64,000 bases of DNA from Acetobacter indonesiensis (GTDB lineage Bacteria > Pseudomonadota > Alphaproteobacteria > Acetobacterales > Acetobacteraceae): NCBI RefSeq assembly GCF_000963945.1, contig NZ_BAMW01000021.1:1-64000 (forward strand), given 5' to 3'. The notes under the pieces were generated by a model that saw only the letters and a list, made by a program, of their open reading frames with translations, searched no databases and had not been told where the DNA came from. The position numbers were made by a program, and so were the translations under genes. Of this stretch, positions 1-9,632 are shown in pieces. Positions within the stretch are counted from its first letter, which is position 1; every line of letters starts with the position of its first letter.

Positions 1-224
1 ACAACACTGTCAACACCACCACAAAAATCACCAAAAAACCCAGAAAACAGCCGTTTATGCCTCAAAAACAATGATCTAACCGGCCATTCCTCACATTACA
101 TCTCGTTAATTTATATTTTTGTGGCTTTTGCCTTCCCTAAAGGCGAACCACTTTTATGCTGTTCAAATATGCTCAGAAATCCTTTTAAGTAGCGAAGACT
201 GTTGCCCACATTGAGGAGGATCTC

Positions 225-662
225 TTGCCATCACCTGACGCTGATACCGTTATCCGTATTGCAACAGCGCTTATCGTAAACCCGCAAGGTTACGTCTTGC
301 TTGTCAGAAAAGCTGGGGCCGCGGCTTTCATGCAAGCAGGCGGAAAGATAGACACGGGAGAAACCGCAGAACAAACTCTGCGCCGCGAATTAGTTGAAGA
401 ACTTTCGCTCCCCTTACCTGACGGGTCACCTGAATATATTGGTTTTTTCCGGGCCCCAGCTGCCAATGAGCCCGGTCGTTATGTGGAAGCTGACTGCTTC
501 TTTGTTGCGACCAACCAGCAATTCTCTCCTCAAGCCGAAATTGAGGAAGCGCTCTGGATTGATCCTTTTTCTCCGCCAACAATCACGTTGGCTCCCCTTA
601 CCCGCGACTATATCTTGCCACTGGCACGGGAACGGTTGGGAGCAGGCAAGGCTACCCGCTAG
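225..662 (+). CDS. NUDIX hydrolase
   Basis: Small (145 aa) NUDIX-family hydrolase, which would cleave a nucleoside diphosphate linked to another group; the substrate cannot be read from the sequence. The NUDIX box spans about residues 40-62 (G40, E46, then RELVEEL at 54-60), with Ser61 where the consensus has Gly. That substitution is tolerated in some family members. The start is TTG at 225, chosen because a strong Shine-Dalgarno (GAGGAGGA, 213-220) sits 4 nt upstream and no ATG fits. The gene converges on the lipase gene. The family is clear, the substrate unknown. Confidence 0.9.
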   Translation: MPSPDADTVIRIATALIVNPQGYVLLVRKAGAAAFMQAGGKIDTGETAEQTLRRELVEELSLPLPDGSPEYIGFFRAPAANEPGRYVEADCFFVATNQQFSPQAEIEEALWIDPFSPPTITLAPLTRDYILPLARERLGAGKATR

Positions 663-673
663 ACTGGATTAAT

Positions 674-719
674 GTGAGTAACTTTCCTATCGAAGCAAAC
701 CAGGAGGAAAGCTACTCAC
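674..719. terminator. bidirectional hairpin between convergent genes
   Basis: Inverted repeat: GTGAGTA-A-CTTTCC (674-687) pairs with GGAAAG-C-TACTCAC (706-719), 13 pairs with one A/C mismatch and an 18-nt loop. It lies in the 71-bp gap between the converging NUDIX and lipase genes, so it can end both transcripts. No good U-run follows. Confidence 0.6.
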
Positions 720-733
720 AGAACGATCCACCT

Positions 734-1963
734 TTAGTGTGCTGAAGCCGCGCAGTTGCCTGTCACAGGCAGCCCATCCATGACTGCCTTGGTAAAGGCC
801 GCAGAGTCAAGCAGAGATGCCAAGACGGTTTGAGAGTGGTCCAAACCTTTATAAACATGCGCTTGTACCGTTGCCCCTGCTGCACAAGCCGCCTTAACCA
901 AAGCCTGCTGTGAGCTGGCGGCGACATCAATATCCGCAGAACCTGTGCCCACGAACAGAGGCTGCTTCAAGGCAAGCGTTGGGTACATCATTCCCTGGAA
1001 TACCGGGCTGAGCGCTTTACCGAAGGTCGGTTGAAGGGTATTTTTCCGTGTCAGACCGTCTTCTTTTATCTGCGCCATCAAGGGACCAAGGCACACCTTG
1101 GATGCTGATTGGTAAGCAGGCATTGCTTTTGCTGTAAACGCTTCATCAGGCTTGAAGTCAGGATCGATATTCCCCAAAGAAGCCCCAAGAAGCAAAGCAT
1201 ACGCCACAACAGGGTCTTGCTGTTTGATCGCCTTCTTGGCTTTGGACGATGTATGCTCTTTTTGCGTCAAAAGCATCTTGAGTACTTCAGGCGTCATGTA
1301 AGGGATGCCAGTGGCAACTGTACCGCGAATATCAAGTGAAGGCGCATAGTCGGGAGCATAGGCAGCCGCCCCAAAAGCAGCCCCTGCCCCTTGAGATTGC
1401 CCCACCAACATAACCTTGTTCTGCAACCCCGGAACACCAGCCAGTGCTGCGCGGATAGAATCAAGCACACTATAAGCTTCCGTCCGCACGTTCAGATAAG
1501 GATGGGGTCCTTCTCCTCCCAAGCCTTGATAATCTGTCGCGACAATAGCAAAGCCGCGATTTAACCATGCTGTCAGATAGGCCTTATTCCGTTCAGTATA
1601 GGGATGAAGCGACGGAGCACAGCTATCGGCAATCCCCACTGTTCCATGGGACCAGGCAACAATCGGCCATCCCCCAGCCGGAGCCTCCCCTTTGGGGAAA
1701 ATCACTTCAGCCGTCACCGGCACCAAACCAGAGCCAGTAATACCATTGGTGGACAGATAGGTGATCCGAAGCGATTTGCCAGCATCTGGCAAACTCAAAC
1801 CAGCGTCGAGCGGCGCGCTGTTCACTAACTGCCCTGCTGTTTGTGCAGGCGGCGCAACGGGTTTGGTGTCAGGCGTTGCACAAGCACTTAATGACAGGCC
1901 AACTACCCCCGCCATAACGAGGGCATTGAAAGAACGTTTTTGCTTGAAAGTCTGATTTGCCAT
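734..1963 (-). CDS. alpha/beta-hydrolase lipoprotein, secretory-lipase family
   Basis: Exported alpha/beta-hydrolase of 409 aa that resembles the secretory lipase (LIP) family. The N-terminus has basic residues, a hydrophobic stretch and a lipobox LSAC with Cys28, so it is probably a lipid-anchored envelope protein. The nucleophile elbow is GQSQG with Ser190; an oxyanion-type SHG lies near residue 105; a late Asp (GTGSADID) and His (GLDHS) can complete the triad. AAGGA lies about 11 nt before the ATG. It is likely to act on esters outside the cytoplasm; the substrate is unknown. Confidence 0.85.
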   Translation of the reverse strand: MANQTFKQKRSFNALVMAGVVGLSLSACATPDTKPVAPPAQTAGQLVNSAPLDAGLSLPDAGKSLRITYLSTNGITGSGLVPVTAEVIFPKGEAPAGGWPIVAWSHGTVGIADSCAPSLHPYTERNKAYLTAWLNRGFAIVATDYQGLGGEGPHPYLNVRTEAYSVLDSIRAALAGVPGLQNKVMLVGQSQGAGAAFGAAAYAPDYAPSLDIRGTVATGIPYMTPEVLKMLLTQKEHTSSKAKKAIKQQDPVVAYALLLGASLGNIDPDFKPDEAFTAKAMPAYQSASKVCLGPLMAQIKEDGLTRKNTLQPTFGKALSPVFQGMMYPTLALKQPLFVGTGSADIDVAASSQQALVKAACAAGATVQAHVYKGLDHSQTVLASLLDSAAFTKAVMDGLPVTGNCAASAH

Positions 1964-2038
1964 GAAATGACTTATCCTTAATTCCGTTTCGGGCAGATAA
2001 ATGCGCCCTACGTCAGTCTACCTGTAATCAACCCTACC

Positions 2039-4564
2039 TTAGTTTACATACTGGGCAAGGAATGGTGCCGTACGACTGTCAGGATTCATAGAAACGTCAT
2101 CGGGTGTGCCGCTGGCAACAATCTGGCCTCCTTCCTCGCCTGCCCCCGGCCCCATATCAATGACCCAGTCACAGGCAGCCACCAGACGCATGTTATGTTC
2201 AGCCAACACCACGCTGCTATTTTGGTTCACCAGCGCCTGTAGCTGTTTGAGCAAACGGTCAACATCAGCTGGATGAAGGCCCGTTGTCGGTTCATCCAGC
2301 ACATATAAGATATGGCCCGAACGGCGTTTTTGTAATTCGGTTGCCAGTTTGACCCGCTGGGCTTCGCCCCCTGAAAGTTCTGTCGCAGGCTGCCCAAGCC
2401 GTAAATACCCTAACCCACCATCTTTCAGGGTCTGGAAGCCATGCGCCAGACTGCTTTCCTCTGCAAAGAAATCGCAGGCTTCATCGACACTCATGGCCAG
2501 AATGTCGGCTATCGTTTTGCCCCGGAATGTTACCGCAAGCACGTCAGATTTGTATCGAGACCCATGACATTCCGGGCATGGTGCGTACACGCTTGGCAGG
2601 AATAAAAGCTCGACCATAACCGAGCCAACACCCTCGCACTTCGGGCAGCGCCCTTTCGCGACATTGAACGAAAACCATCCGGCATCGAATTTGCGTTTTT
2701 TTGCTTCAGGCGTGGCCGCAAACAACTGTCTTATCTGGTCAAATAAGCCTGTATAGGTTGCCAGATTAGAGCGCGGTGTCCGACCGATGGGTTTCTGATC
2801 TATAACAACCAACCGACGCACAGCATCCAACCCGGACGCAACACAACCCTTTGGAGCGTTTTCACGCGCCAAATCAAATCCGCCTTCATTCCCTTCATTT
2901 TCCTCAACAGGCACAGACTGCCCCAGAGCACGGGAGAGAATAGAGACCAATGCCTGCTCAATCAGGCTGGATTTTCCGGAACCAGAAACACCCGTCACAG
3001 CGACCAACACACCCAGCGGAAGCGACACAGTAAGATCTTGCAGGTTATTCCACGTCACATGCGCCAAGGTAAGAAAATGTTCCGGCTTGCGCGGAGGATG
3101 AAGCCGCGGGGTGGGCTTATCAAAAAGATAGCGCCGAGTTTGAGACTCCTGAATATTCTTCAAACCCTCGGTTGCCCCACTGTAAAGCACCTGACCACCG
3201 TGCTCGCCCGCTGCGGGTCCGACATCGACCAACCATTGAGCCTGCCGAATAACATCGGGATTATGTTCAACCACCAAAAGAGAATTCCCGGCTTTCAGCA
3301 ATCCGTCTAACGCCCGCAGGAGAGCCTGCGTATCGACCGGGTGCAGGCCAGAACTTGGCTCATCAAGCACATAAACAACGCCGAACAAGTTTGATCGAAT
3401 TTGAGTGCCCAAACGCAGGCGTTGATATTCGCCGGGCGATAATGTCTGAACGCTTCGACTGAGTTGCAGATACCCAAGCCCCAGATCAAGCAACACAGCT
3501 ATTCGGTCAATCAGTGCGCTAACAATGCCTTCGGCAGCAATTCCCACTGCTGTCTCCGCCGATAGTGACGGAAGAATTTCTGAGAGTGCCTGCGCAATAT
3601 GCTTCAAAGGGTGCGCTGAAAACTCTGCTATGTTCTGGCCGCCAAAAGTCACCTTCAACGCATCCGGGTTCAGCCGTTGCCCATTGCATAACGGGCATAC
3701 GGAACCGACCATAAAAGATGCGGCCCGTGCACGCATCTTGGCGCTTTGAGACTTGGTAAATGTCTGCAACACATAGCGGCGGGCACCTGTGAATGTGCCG
3801 TTATAGTCTGCCGGGTCCCCCCGCTTTATAGCTGCCAGAACCTCAGCATGAGTGCGTCCAGGATAAACCGGTTCTGTGGGCGTTTCTTCTGTATATAAAA
3901 TCCAGTCCCGTGTTTTTTGAGGTAAATTCTTCCACGGCGTATCAACATCCACACCGCGCGTAATCAGAATATCCCGCAGATTTTGGCCCTGCCATGCTGT
4001 CGGCCACGCTGCTACCGCCCTTTGCCTGATGGTCAAAGTATCATCCGGCACAAGTGTTTTCTCGGTCACATCATAAATGCTGCCCAAACCATGACACCGC
4101 GGACAAGCCCCCATAGGGGTATTGGGTGAGAAAGATTCCGCCTCAAGCTGCGGCATTCCCTTAGGGTATGTCCCTGCCCGCGAATACAACATGCGCAACA
4201 GATTAGAGAGCGTCGTAACACTCCCTACAGTTGACCGACCGCTGCTTCCCCCGCGTTGCTGCTGTAACGCCACAGCAGGTGGCAGCCCTTCAATACTGGC
4301 AACGGCAGGCACTGGCATCTGGTTAAACAGTCGCCGGGCGTACGGTGAGACAGATTCAAGATACCGACGCTGTGCTTCGGCATAAATGGTGCCAAATGCC
4401 AGAGAAGATTTCCCTGACCCGGAAACCCCGGTAAAAACCACCAACTGATCGCGTGGCAAGTCTACATCGACGTTCTTCAGATTGTGTTCACGCGCACCGC
4501 GAACACAAATGAAAGACCGGGAGGATACAAGGGCATCAACAGGGGCATCAAAAGAGTTTGTCAT
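2039..4564 (-). CDS. UvrA-like ABC ATPase lacking the UvrB-binding domain (UvrA2 class)
   Basis: Duplicated ABC ATPase of the UvrA family, 841 aa against about 940 for housekeeping UvrA. Both Walker A motifs (GVSGSGKSS, twice), both signature motifs (LSPGEYQR and LSGGEAQR) and the zinc-type CPxC pairs are present. After the RSTVG segment the protein runs almost directly into the CPRCHGLG cysteines, so the UvrB-interaction domain of about 120 residues found in E. coli UvrA is missing. This is the class II / UvrA2 arrangement known from stress- and drug-tolerance loci. It probably binds distorted DNA but should not load UvrB in the usual way. No LexA box was seen upstream. Confidence 0.9.
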   Translation of the reverse strand: MTNSFDAPVDALVSSRSFICVRGAREHNLKNVDVDLPRDQLVVFTGVSGSGKSSLAFGTIYAEAQRRYLESVSPYARRLFNQMPVPAVASIEGLPPAVALQQQRGGSSGRSTVGSVTTLSNLLRMLYSRAGTYPKGMPQLEAESFSPNTPMGACPRCHGLGSIYDVTEKTLVPDDTLTIRQRAVAAWPTAWQGQNLRDILITRGVDVDTPWKNLPQKTRDWILYTEETPTEPVYPGRTHAEVLAAIKRGDPADYNGTFTGARRYVLQTFTKSQSAKMRARAASFMVGSVCPLCNGQRLNPDALKVTFGGQNIAEFSAHPLKHIAQALSEILPSLSAETAVGIAAEGIVSALIDRIAVLLDLGLGYLQLSRSVQTLSPGEYQRLRLGTQIRSNLFGVVYVLDEPSSGLHPVDTQALLRALDGLLKAGNSLLVVEHNPDVIRQAQWLVDVGPAAGEHGGQVLYSGATEGLKNIQESQTRRYLFDKPTPRLHPPRKPEHFLTLAHVTWNNLQDLTVSLPLGVLVAVTGVSGSGKSSLIEQALVSILSRALGQSVPVEENEGNEGGFDLARENAPKGCVASGLDAVRRLVVIDQKPIGRTPRSNLATYTGLFDQIRQLFAATPEAKKRKFDAGWFSFNVAKGRCPKCEGVGSVMVELLFLPSVYAPCPECHGSRYKSDVLAVTFRGKTIADILAMSVDEACDFFAEESSLAHGFQTLKDGGLGYLRLGQPATELSGGEAQRVKLATELQKRRSGHILYVLDEPTTGLHPADVDRLLKQLQALVNQNSSVVLAEHNMRLVAACDWVIDMGPGAGEEGGQIVASGTPDDVSMNPDSRTAPFLAQYVN

Positions 4565-4657
4565 AAGAACAGTATACCGCCCCGTAGCGGACTATGCGAA
4601 ACCCGACCCTGCATCAGAGTTATGCACAGTTCGTCACGATATACGCTACTGCGCGCA

Positions 4658-4996
4658 TCATTTACCCTGCGCAGCTTCCAAACCCATCCACTGGGGCTTA
4701 CGCCGCTCGACCCAAGCCAGCGCCTTGTCGGTCAAGCGCCGCAGAAATGCGACATCTTCAGCCAGCAACATAATCCCTAATGGCAGCATCCAAAGGCCCA
4801 ATACAGGCAGGATAGAGAGGCACCCTCCACAAATCAGCAAAAAACCTGCGGGAATACGCGCCCATTTTGCTTCTGGTTTTCGCATCCACCTGACTGACGG
4901 CTGTACTTTCTCTGGCAATCGCAAGATTAACAGTTCGATGCGACGCTCTCTCTCATCCTGAATTTGCAAGACTTCTGTAAAATTATGTTCTGTCAT
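4658..4996 (-). CDS. small membrane protein of unknown function
   Basis: 112 aa, not assigned to a family. A charged N-terminal third (many Glu/Arg) is followed by a hydrophobic region at about residues 45-80 that would form a hairpin of two membrane segments, then a basic C-terminus. Its ATG overlaps the stop of the upstream GST gene by 4 nt (ATGA), so the two are probably translationally coupled. Coding status rests on this coupling and on the clean membrane-protein pattern. Confidence 0.65.
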   Translation of the reverse strand: MTEHNFTEVLQIQDERERRIELLILRLPEKVQPSVRWMRKPEAKWARIPAGFLLICGGCLSILPVLGLWMLPLGIMLLAEDVAFLRRLTDKALAWVERRKPQWMGLEAAQGK

Positions 4997-6000
4997 TCTG
5001 CTTTCTGTTCCTTTGTGCCCTGCAACCTTCTGGCATTTGGCCTCCCAAAATGAGGTTCTGGCCCCATCGGGACAATGCCAGTCGGGTTAATCCACGGATG
5101 ACTAAGATAATAATGATTTTTGATGTGAGAAAAATTTATCGTGTCTGCCACTCCCGGCACATCATATAGTCTCCGTAAGTAGCTGCTTAGAAGCGGATAA
5201 TCACACAAGCGCCGCAAGTTACATTTGAAATGCCCTACATACACCGCATCAAAACGGATCAATGTGGTGAAAAGACGCCAATCTGCTTCGGTCAGCTGCT
5301 CCCCCACAAGCCAGCGCTTGCCGCGCAAATGGTCTTCAAGCCAGTCCAGCGTGGCAAACACGCCTTGCAGGGCGTTTTCATAAGCCCTTTGGGATGTCGC
5401 AAAGCCAGCTTTATACACGCCATTATTCAAATTGCCGTAAATACGCTGATTAAAAGCATCTATCGTGCTGCGTAAAGCTATTGGATAGTAATCGCCATCC
5501 CGTGCCCCAACATCATTAAAGGCACTATTCATCATACGAATGATATCGGCGGATTCATTACTAACGATTGTCTCTTTGTGTTTGTCCCACAATACGGGCA
5601 CGGTAACATTGCCTGTATATGTCGGGTCTGCTCGTTGGTAGAGCTCATAAAGGTAAGTTGCGCCGTTCACGGTATCAGGCTGCACTCCGTCAGCCGCCTC
5701 AAAACTCCACCCTTTTTCTCCCATCAACCAATGTGTGACAGATAGTCCGATATGGCTGGTAAGTCCCTTGATCTGCCTGAAAATCAAAGTGCGATGCGCC
5801 CACGGACAGGCAAGCGACACATAAAGATGATACCGTCCGGCCTCCGCCCTGAACCCTCCATCGCCTGTGGGGCCTGCACGTCCATCTGATGTTACCCAGT
5901 GACGAAATTGCGAGGGTTGACGCTTGAAGCTGCCTTCCTCCTCGCTATCCCGCACGAGCCCCTGTGTGGAGCGCCAGATGCCGTTTTGCAAATACCCCAT
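4993..6000 (-). CDS. glutathionyl-hydroquinone reductase (Xi-class GST, YqjG-like)
   Basis: About 335-aa glutathione transferase of the Xi/ECM4 class, which reduces glutathionyl-hydroquinones with glutathione in the cytoplasm. The active site is the ACPWAHR motif with Cys about 65 residues in; the thioredoxin-like N-terminal domain and all-helical C-terminal domain (LVGEQLTEADWRLF) are both complete. ATG at 6000 is preferred over an upstream TTG because AAGG lies about 8 nt before it and the family begins M-G-x-L. It overlaps the downstream small membrane protein by 4 nt. Confidence 0.88.
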   Translation of the reverse strand: MGYLQNGIWRSTQGLVRDSEEEGSFKRQPSQFRHWVTSDGRAGPTGDGGFRAEAGRYHLYVSLACPWAHRTLIFRQIKGLTSHIGLSVTHWLMGEKGWSFEAADGVQPDTVNGATYLYELYQRADPTYTGNVTVPVLWDKHKETIVSNESADIIRMMNSAFNDVGARDGDYYPIALRSTIDAFNQRIYGNLNNGVYKAGFATSQRAYENALQGVFATLDWLEDHLRGKRWLVGEQLTEADWRLFTTLIRFDAVYVGHFKCNLRRLCDYPLLSSYLRRLYDVPGVADTINFSHIKNHYYLSHPWINPTGIVPMGPEPHFGRPNARRLQGTKEQKAE

Positions 6001-6150
6001 TTTCGGCAACCTTTGTTTCTTGCGTTCCTACCTCTCTAACGCCCCAAGCTGCCAAGCTTTCCCTGCGGATTATTCTTTCAGCTTCCGTATTCGGGCTACG
6101 CCCCTGTCATGATATGAAAAAATCATGTTCAATCATGTTTGGAGCTAATG

Positions 6151-6675
6151 ATGCCGTCCGCCTCTCAACAAGCCGTTATAGGGCTGGTCGGCCGCAGTGG
6201 GTCAGGCAAAACGCATTTAATGGCACGCCTGCTTCCTCTGCTCAAAGCACGAGGTCTGAGGGTCTCAACTATAAAACATACGCATCATCACATAGACATT
6301 GATAAACCCGGCAAGGATTCCTTCATCCACCGTCAAGCAGGTGCATCAGAGGTCATGCTAGCGACGCCAGAACGGTGGGTTCTACAGCACAGCCCCCCGG
6401 AGACACCCCCTACCCTGCCCGATCTTTTACGACGTATGAGCCGCGTTGATCTGGTTGTTGTTGAAGGGTTTCATGCTGACGTCCCTGCGACGATTGAGGT
6501 CTTCCGACCGGAAGTGGGCAAGGATGCCCTTTTTCACACGCAAACCAACATTATTGCCGTCGCGACAACAACACCTGCTATGATTGCAGCCAGTCTTATG
6601 ACGCTCAATCTAGATGACACATCTGCCATTGCAGAGTTTGCTCTCCGGCATGCCTACGTTTTTCATCTGGATTGA
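6151..6675 (+). CDS. mobB: molybdopterin-guanine dinucleotide biosynthesis protein MobB
   Basis: GTP-binding adaptor of about 174 aa that assists MobA in making the MGD form of molybdenum cofactor, the form used by formate dehydrogenases. The P-loop GRSGSGKTHL lies at the N-terminus, followed by the family segment ending KHTHHH and by VVVEGFH. ATG 6151 is chosen because GGAG (6141-6144) is 6 nt upstream; ATG 6148 is possible. The 3' end overlaps moeA on the other strand by 13 bp. No mobA is in the window. Confidence 0.9.
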   Translation: MPSASQQAVIGLVGRSGSGKTHLMARLLPLLKARGLRVSTIKHTHHHIDIDKPGKDSFIHRQAGASEVMLATPERWVLQHSPPETPPTLPDLLRRMSRVDLVVVEGFHADVPATIEVFRPEVGKDALFHTQTNIIAVATTTPAMIAASLMTLNLDDTSAIAEFALRHAYVFHLD

Positions 6676-7880
6676 AGTGGCAAAACCCAGCAGACCTGCC
6701 CAGAAACAACTGGCTTTTCTGCATCAACGCGAAGAAGTGCGGTTGCTTGTGTAAAGACCCGAATGTCAGAAGCGCCAACCGATGAAACGTGCGATATCTG
6801 CCATCCGTTCTGGCTGGGCAGACACCTGACGGGCACAAAGTGGGTGGTGTCACATACCGGGTTAAAATCGAAATCAACAACCCCAGGCTGCAAAGTCATG
6901 CCGTTGCTCTTACCCATAGCAGCACGAAGATATGGTAACAGAAAAGCCAAGGCACATATAGCGGATGCCCCCGGGTTGCCCGGAAGACAAAAGGCGAGTT
7001 TTCCGGCACGTTGCATGACTGAAAGCGGTTTACCCGGACGAATTTTCACACCCCGAAAAACTGTTTCCGCGCCAATATTTTTCAGGGCGTCGAGAACATT
7101 GTCTGTATTGCCAACGGAGATACCGCCCGTTGTCACAATAACATCCGCAGCGTTCCACGCCTTAGAAAGAGCCTTCTCTAGTTCTTCTGCATCATCTGAA
7201 TAAACTTGATAGGTTTGGCTCTCAGCACCAACAGAAGCCACCATTGCCGCAAGCATGGGCGTGTTTGAATCTGTCCGGCTATCTGCGGCGTCTGGTGCCA
7301 ATTCGGCTCCGTTAGCAATAATTGCGACATTTATCGGCTTCATGACGTGACCATGCGTCATTCCTTGCGACGCCATGAGCGCAATATGTCGCCAATCCAG
7401 AACCTGACCGCGCTGCACCAACACCGTGCCTTGCGTAAATTCTTCACCCGCCTTGCGAATATTAGCACCCTGCGCTGCCAAAGTCTGGAGGGGTTTAACA
7501 AGACCTGTATGCTCATCATACTGCATACGTTCACCCGCCATCACGCAATCTGCGCCAGAGGGAATGCGTGATCCGGTTAGGATAGCTAAGGCTGCACCAG
7601 ATGGTATGGGAGCAGGCATGTCCCCGGCGACGCTTTGGCCTACAACAGGCAATCCTGCAGATGCCGAAGCCATTGCCGCGTGTGAAAAAGCATAGCCGTC
7701 CATCGCTGAGATATCGGCAACAGGCCGAGGCTCCTTGGCAAGAATATCTTGCGCAGCAATACGGCCTGACAGTTGGGATAGTGGCAGAACGTCATGGTGC
7801 TCTCGTTCTGGAGCGACACAGGCTAAAATCAGTTGCAAGGCTGTGGCATAATCAACCATGCCCGTGAACATGTTTCGCAT
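6663..7880 (-). CDS. moeA: molybdopterin molybdenumtransferase MoeA
   Basis: Inserts molybdate into adenylylated molybdopterin, a late step of Moco synthesis. Family segments are complete: DISAMDGYAF, the PSGAD stretch, VTTGGISVGNTDN (MoCF-binding type), RGVKIRPGKP and FCLPGNPGA. The start is uncertain. ATG 7880 has AGGTAG just upstream; ATGs at 7871 and 7859 also fit, and a longer frame from 7946 adds an unconserved tail. It lies downstream of fdhE on the same strand, about 150 nt away, so it may be co-transcribed with the formate dehydrogenase it serves. Confidence 0.93.
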   Translation of the reverse strand: MRNMFTGMVDYATALQLILACVAPEREHHDVLPLSQLSGRIAAQDILAKEPRPVADISAMDGYAFSHAAMASASAGLPVVGQSVAGDMPAPIPSGAALAILTGSRIPSGADCVMAGERMQYDEHTGLVKPLQTLAAQGANIRKAGEEFTQGTVLVQRGQVLDWRHIALMASQGMTHGHVMKPINVAIIANGAELAPDAADSRTDSNTPMLAAMVASVGAESQTYQVYSDDAEELEKALSKAWNAADVIVTTGGISVGNTDNVLDALKNIGAETVFRGVKIRPGKPLSVMQRAGKLAFCLPGNPGASAICALAFLLPYLRAAMGKSNGMTLQPGVVDFDFNPVCDTTHFVPVRCLPSQNGWQISHVSSVGASDIRVFTQATALLRVDAEKPVVSGQVCWVLPLQSR

Positions 7881-8029
7881 AGCTACCTGTGTATTCTTCT
7901 TTATGGAATGATCATTCACCAGCCCTTGATAGAGTATCAAAAGCAAAAATAAGGGCTGGTGGAAATCAATAAAGCGTACCCTGTTCTATATCGGGCCTTA
8001 GATGTTCGTGAGACTTTTCGCCAACGCAC

Positions 8030-8980
8030 TTAACGTGAAGGAAAAGAGAAAGGATTAAGCGCCGCGCGGATGAAGCCCTGTTCTTCTAAAGCGGCATCCA
8101 GTCCTAGTGACGCGAGATCATCGGCCACAACTTCCAAGTCAGGATCACGGTCCTGGCGAAACAGTTTTATATAGCCGTGACAGTCCCCACAGGTTTCAAC
8201 CTGAATGGGGGCATCGGTCGTGTCAAAAGACCAGTAATCGACATGCTCGGTACCGCCACACATAGTGCAGGCCGCACGGACTTTATGCCACCGTGTTTCA
8301 CACAAGCTACACTGCAAATAGCGCAAGCCCTCACGGTCACCCGTCAGCACCAACCCACCAGAAGCAGGTGCACCGCAGCACGGACAAGAGGCACCGTGGC
8401 TGACAGGAGCTTCCTCCCCTGCCCCATGTGGCTGCGCCAAAGCAACAGCCTGTGACCAGAAAACAGACAACCCGGCCCATAGAAAAACTGAGGCACCGGC
8501 TTCTACGTCTTCATATGTTCCATTCAGAAGTGCGGAGGCTTTTGCCGCAAGAGTGGCCTTATCACTTTGGGTCAGATCATGTAGGCTGGCCGCAATCTGC
8601 TGTGGCATCTGCGGGCTAAGGATGCGTACAAAGGCTTTGAACGCATCCTGCCAGTAAACAGAACTTTCCAGCAATGAGACTGAAGGTTTTTCTGCGGCAG
8701 ATAACCCGTCACCCAACAAAGCACTGATCGGCATCGCCTGTTCAGCACTCAAGGGTGTTTCTTCTACAAAGCGGGCCTGCTCTTCAACTAAACGCGCAGC
8801 AAAACCCAGATAGCTTGATGAAACCTCATCTGAGCCACCGTCTGCACTATCCAGCACACGCAGGCGTTCGGCCCGCCTGCGATAAAGGACGTGAAGACGA
8901 GGCTGGAGAAGTTGCTCAATAGCCTGAACACCGGGAACAGTCTTATCAAGCGGCGGTATATCAGAAAAGTTATTGCGCAT
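8030..8980 (-). CDS. fdhE: formate dehydrogenase accessory protein FdhE
   Basis: 316-aa cytoplasmic maturation factor needed for activity of membrane formate dehydrogenases. The C-terminal half has the rubredoxin-like metal-binding cysteine pairs of the family: CPCC, CSLC, CTMC and CGDC. The ATG shares one base with the stop of fdnI (TAATG), which indicates coupled translation in the fdnGHI-fdhE operon. Confidence 0.93.
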   Translation of the reverse strand: MRNNFSDIPPLDKTVPGVQAIEQLLQPRLHVLYRRRAERLRVLDSADGGSDEVSSSYLGFAARLVEEQARFVEETPLSAEQAMPISALLGDGLSAAEKPSVSLLESSVYWQDAFKAFVRILSPQMPQQIAASLHDLTQSDKATLAAKASALLNGTYEDVEAGASVFLWAGLSVFWSQAVALAQPHGAGEEAPVSHGASCPCCGAPASGGLVLTGDREGLRYLQCSLCETRWHKVRAACTMCGGTEHVDYWSFDTTDAPIQVETCGDCHGYIKLFRQDRDPDLEVVADDLASLGLDAALEEQGFIRAALNPFSFPSR

Positions 8981-9630
8981 TAGTGGTGTTTGACTGGCGC
9001 ATCAGAGGACGGATTGACTTCTTCATCATACCATCTGTCGTGGTGCTGTTTGGCCCAGGCGCGTGAGACATAACCGGTCAACATGCCAGTGATAGACCCG
9101 CGTACCCAGATACCCATATAGATATGCCCAATCACCAGCAGAATAAGCCCTAGACCGGCACAGGCATGCGCCAGCAAGGCAAGCCGAATAACCGGAATGG
9201 GGAAATAAGCGGCAAAATAGGCCCGCCACGCAACAATCCCCGTAAAGAACAATACCGAGATCAAGGACATAATACCCCAGAACAGCAGCTTCTGGCCGGC
9301 GTTGTATTTCCCGATTCGGAGCTTCTGCCCATGCTTGTTCATCAGAACATCGAGCACATGCCGAAACCAGATACCGTCTGTGCGCACCAGAAGGTTATGA
9401 TGCACAAAACGGAAGAACATCACCACCAATAGAAGGAAAACGACTGTACCAAGGAAAGGGTGCAGAATGCGTGCTGTCTGCGGTGTTCCCAGAACGCTCC
9501 CCATCCAGTTCAGGCTGGGGAAAAACCAGGAAAGGCCGGACATGGCTACCAGAAAGAAGCAAGCTACCATTGTCCAGTGACACATACGGTCAAAGAACTT
9601 GGTGCGTAGAATCGAATTTTTGGTGTCCAT
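8980..9630 (-). CDS. fdnI: formate dehydrogenase cytochrome b556 (gamma) subunit
   Basis: 216-aa integral membrane subunit that carries haem b and passes electrons from the periplasmic alpha-beta pair to quinone. Four hydrophobic segments are visible, with conserved His residues in DRMCHWTM, ILHPFLG and the later AHACAGLGLILLVIGH stretch that fit haem ligation. It starts 2 nt after fdnH stops and overlaps fdhE by one base. Length matches E. coli FdnI/FdoI. Confidence 0.94.
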   Translation of the reverse strand: MDTKNSILRTKFFDRMCHWTMVACFFLVAMSGLSWFFPSLNWMGSVLGTPQTARILHPFLGTVVFLLLVVMFFRFVHHNLLVRTDGIWFRHVLDVLMNKHGQKLRIGKYNAGQKLLFWGIMSLISVLFFTGIVAWRAYFAAYFPIPVIRLALLAHACAGLGLILLVIGHIYMGIWVRGSITGMLTGYVSRAWAKQHHDRWYDEEVNPSSDAPVKHH

Positions 9631-9632
9631 AA

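Noticed and set aside
4565-4660. LexA-like GTTC and GAAC words upstream of the UvrA-like gene
   Set aside because: No pair has the 7-nt spacing needed for a LexA box.
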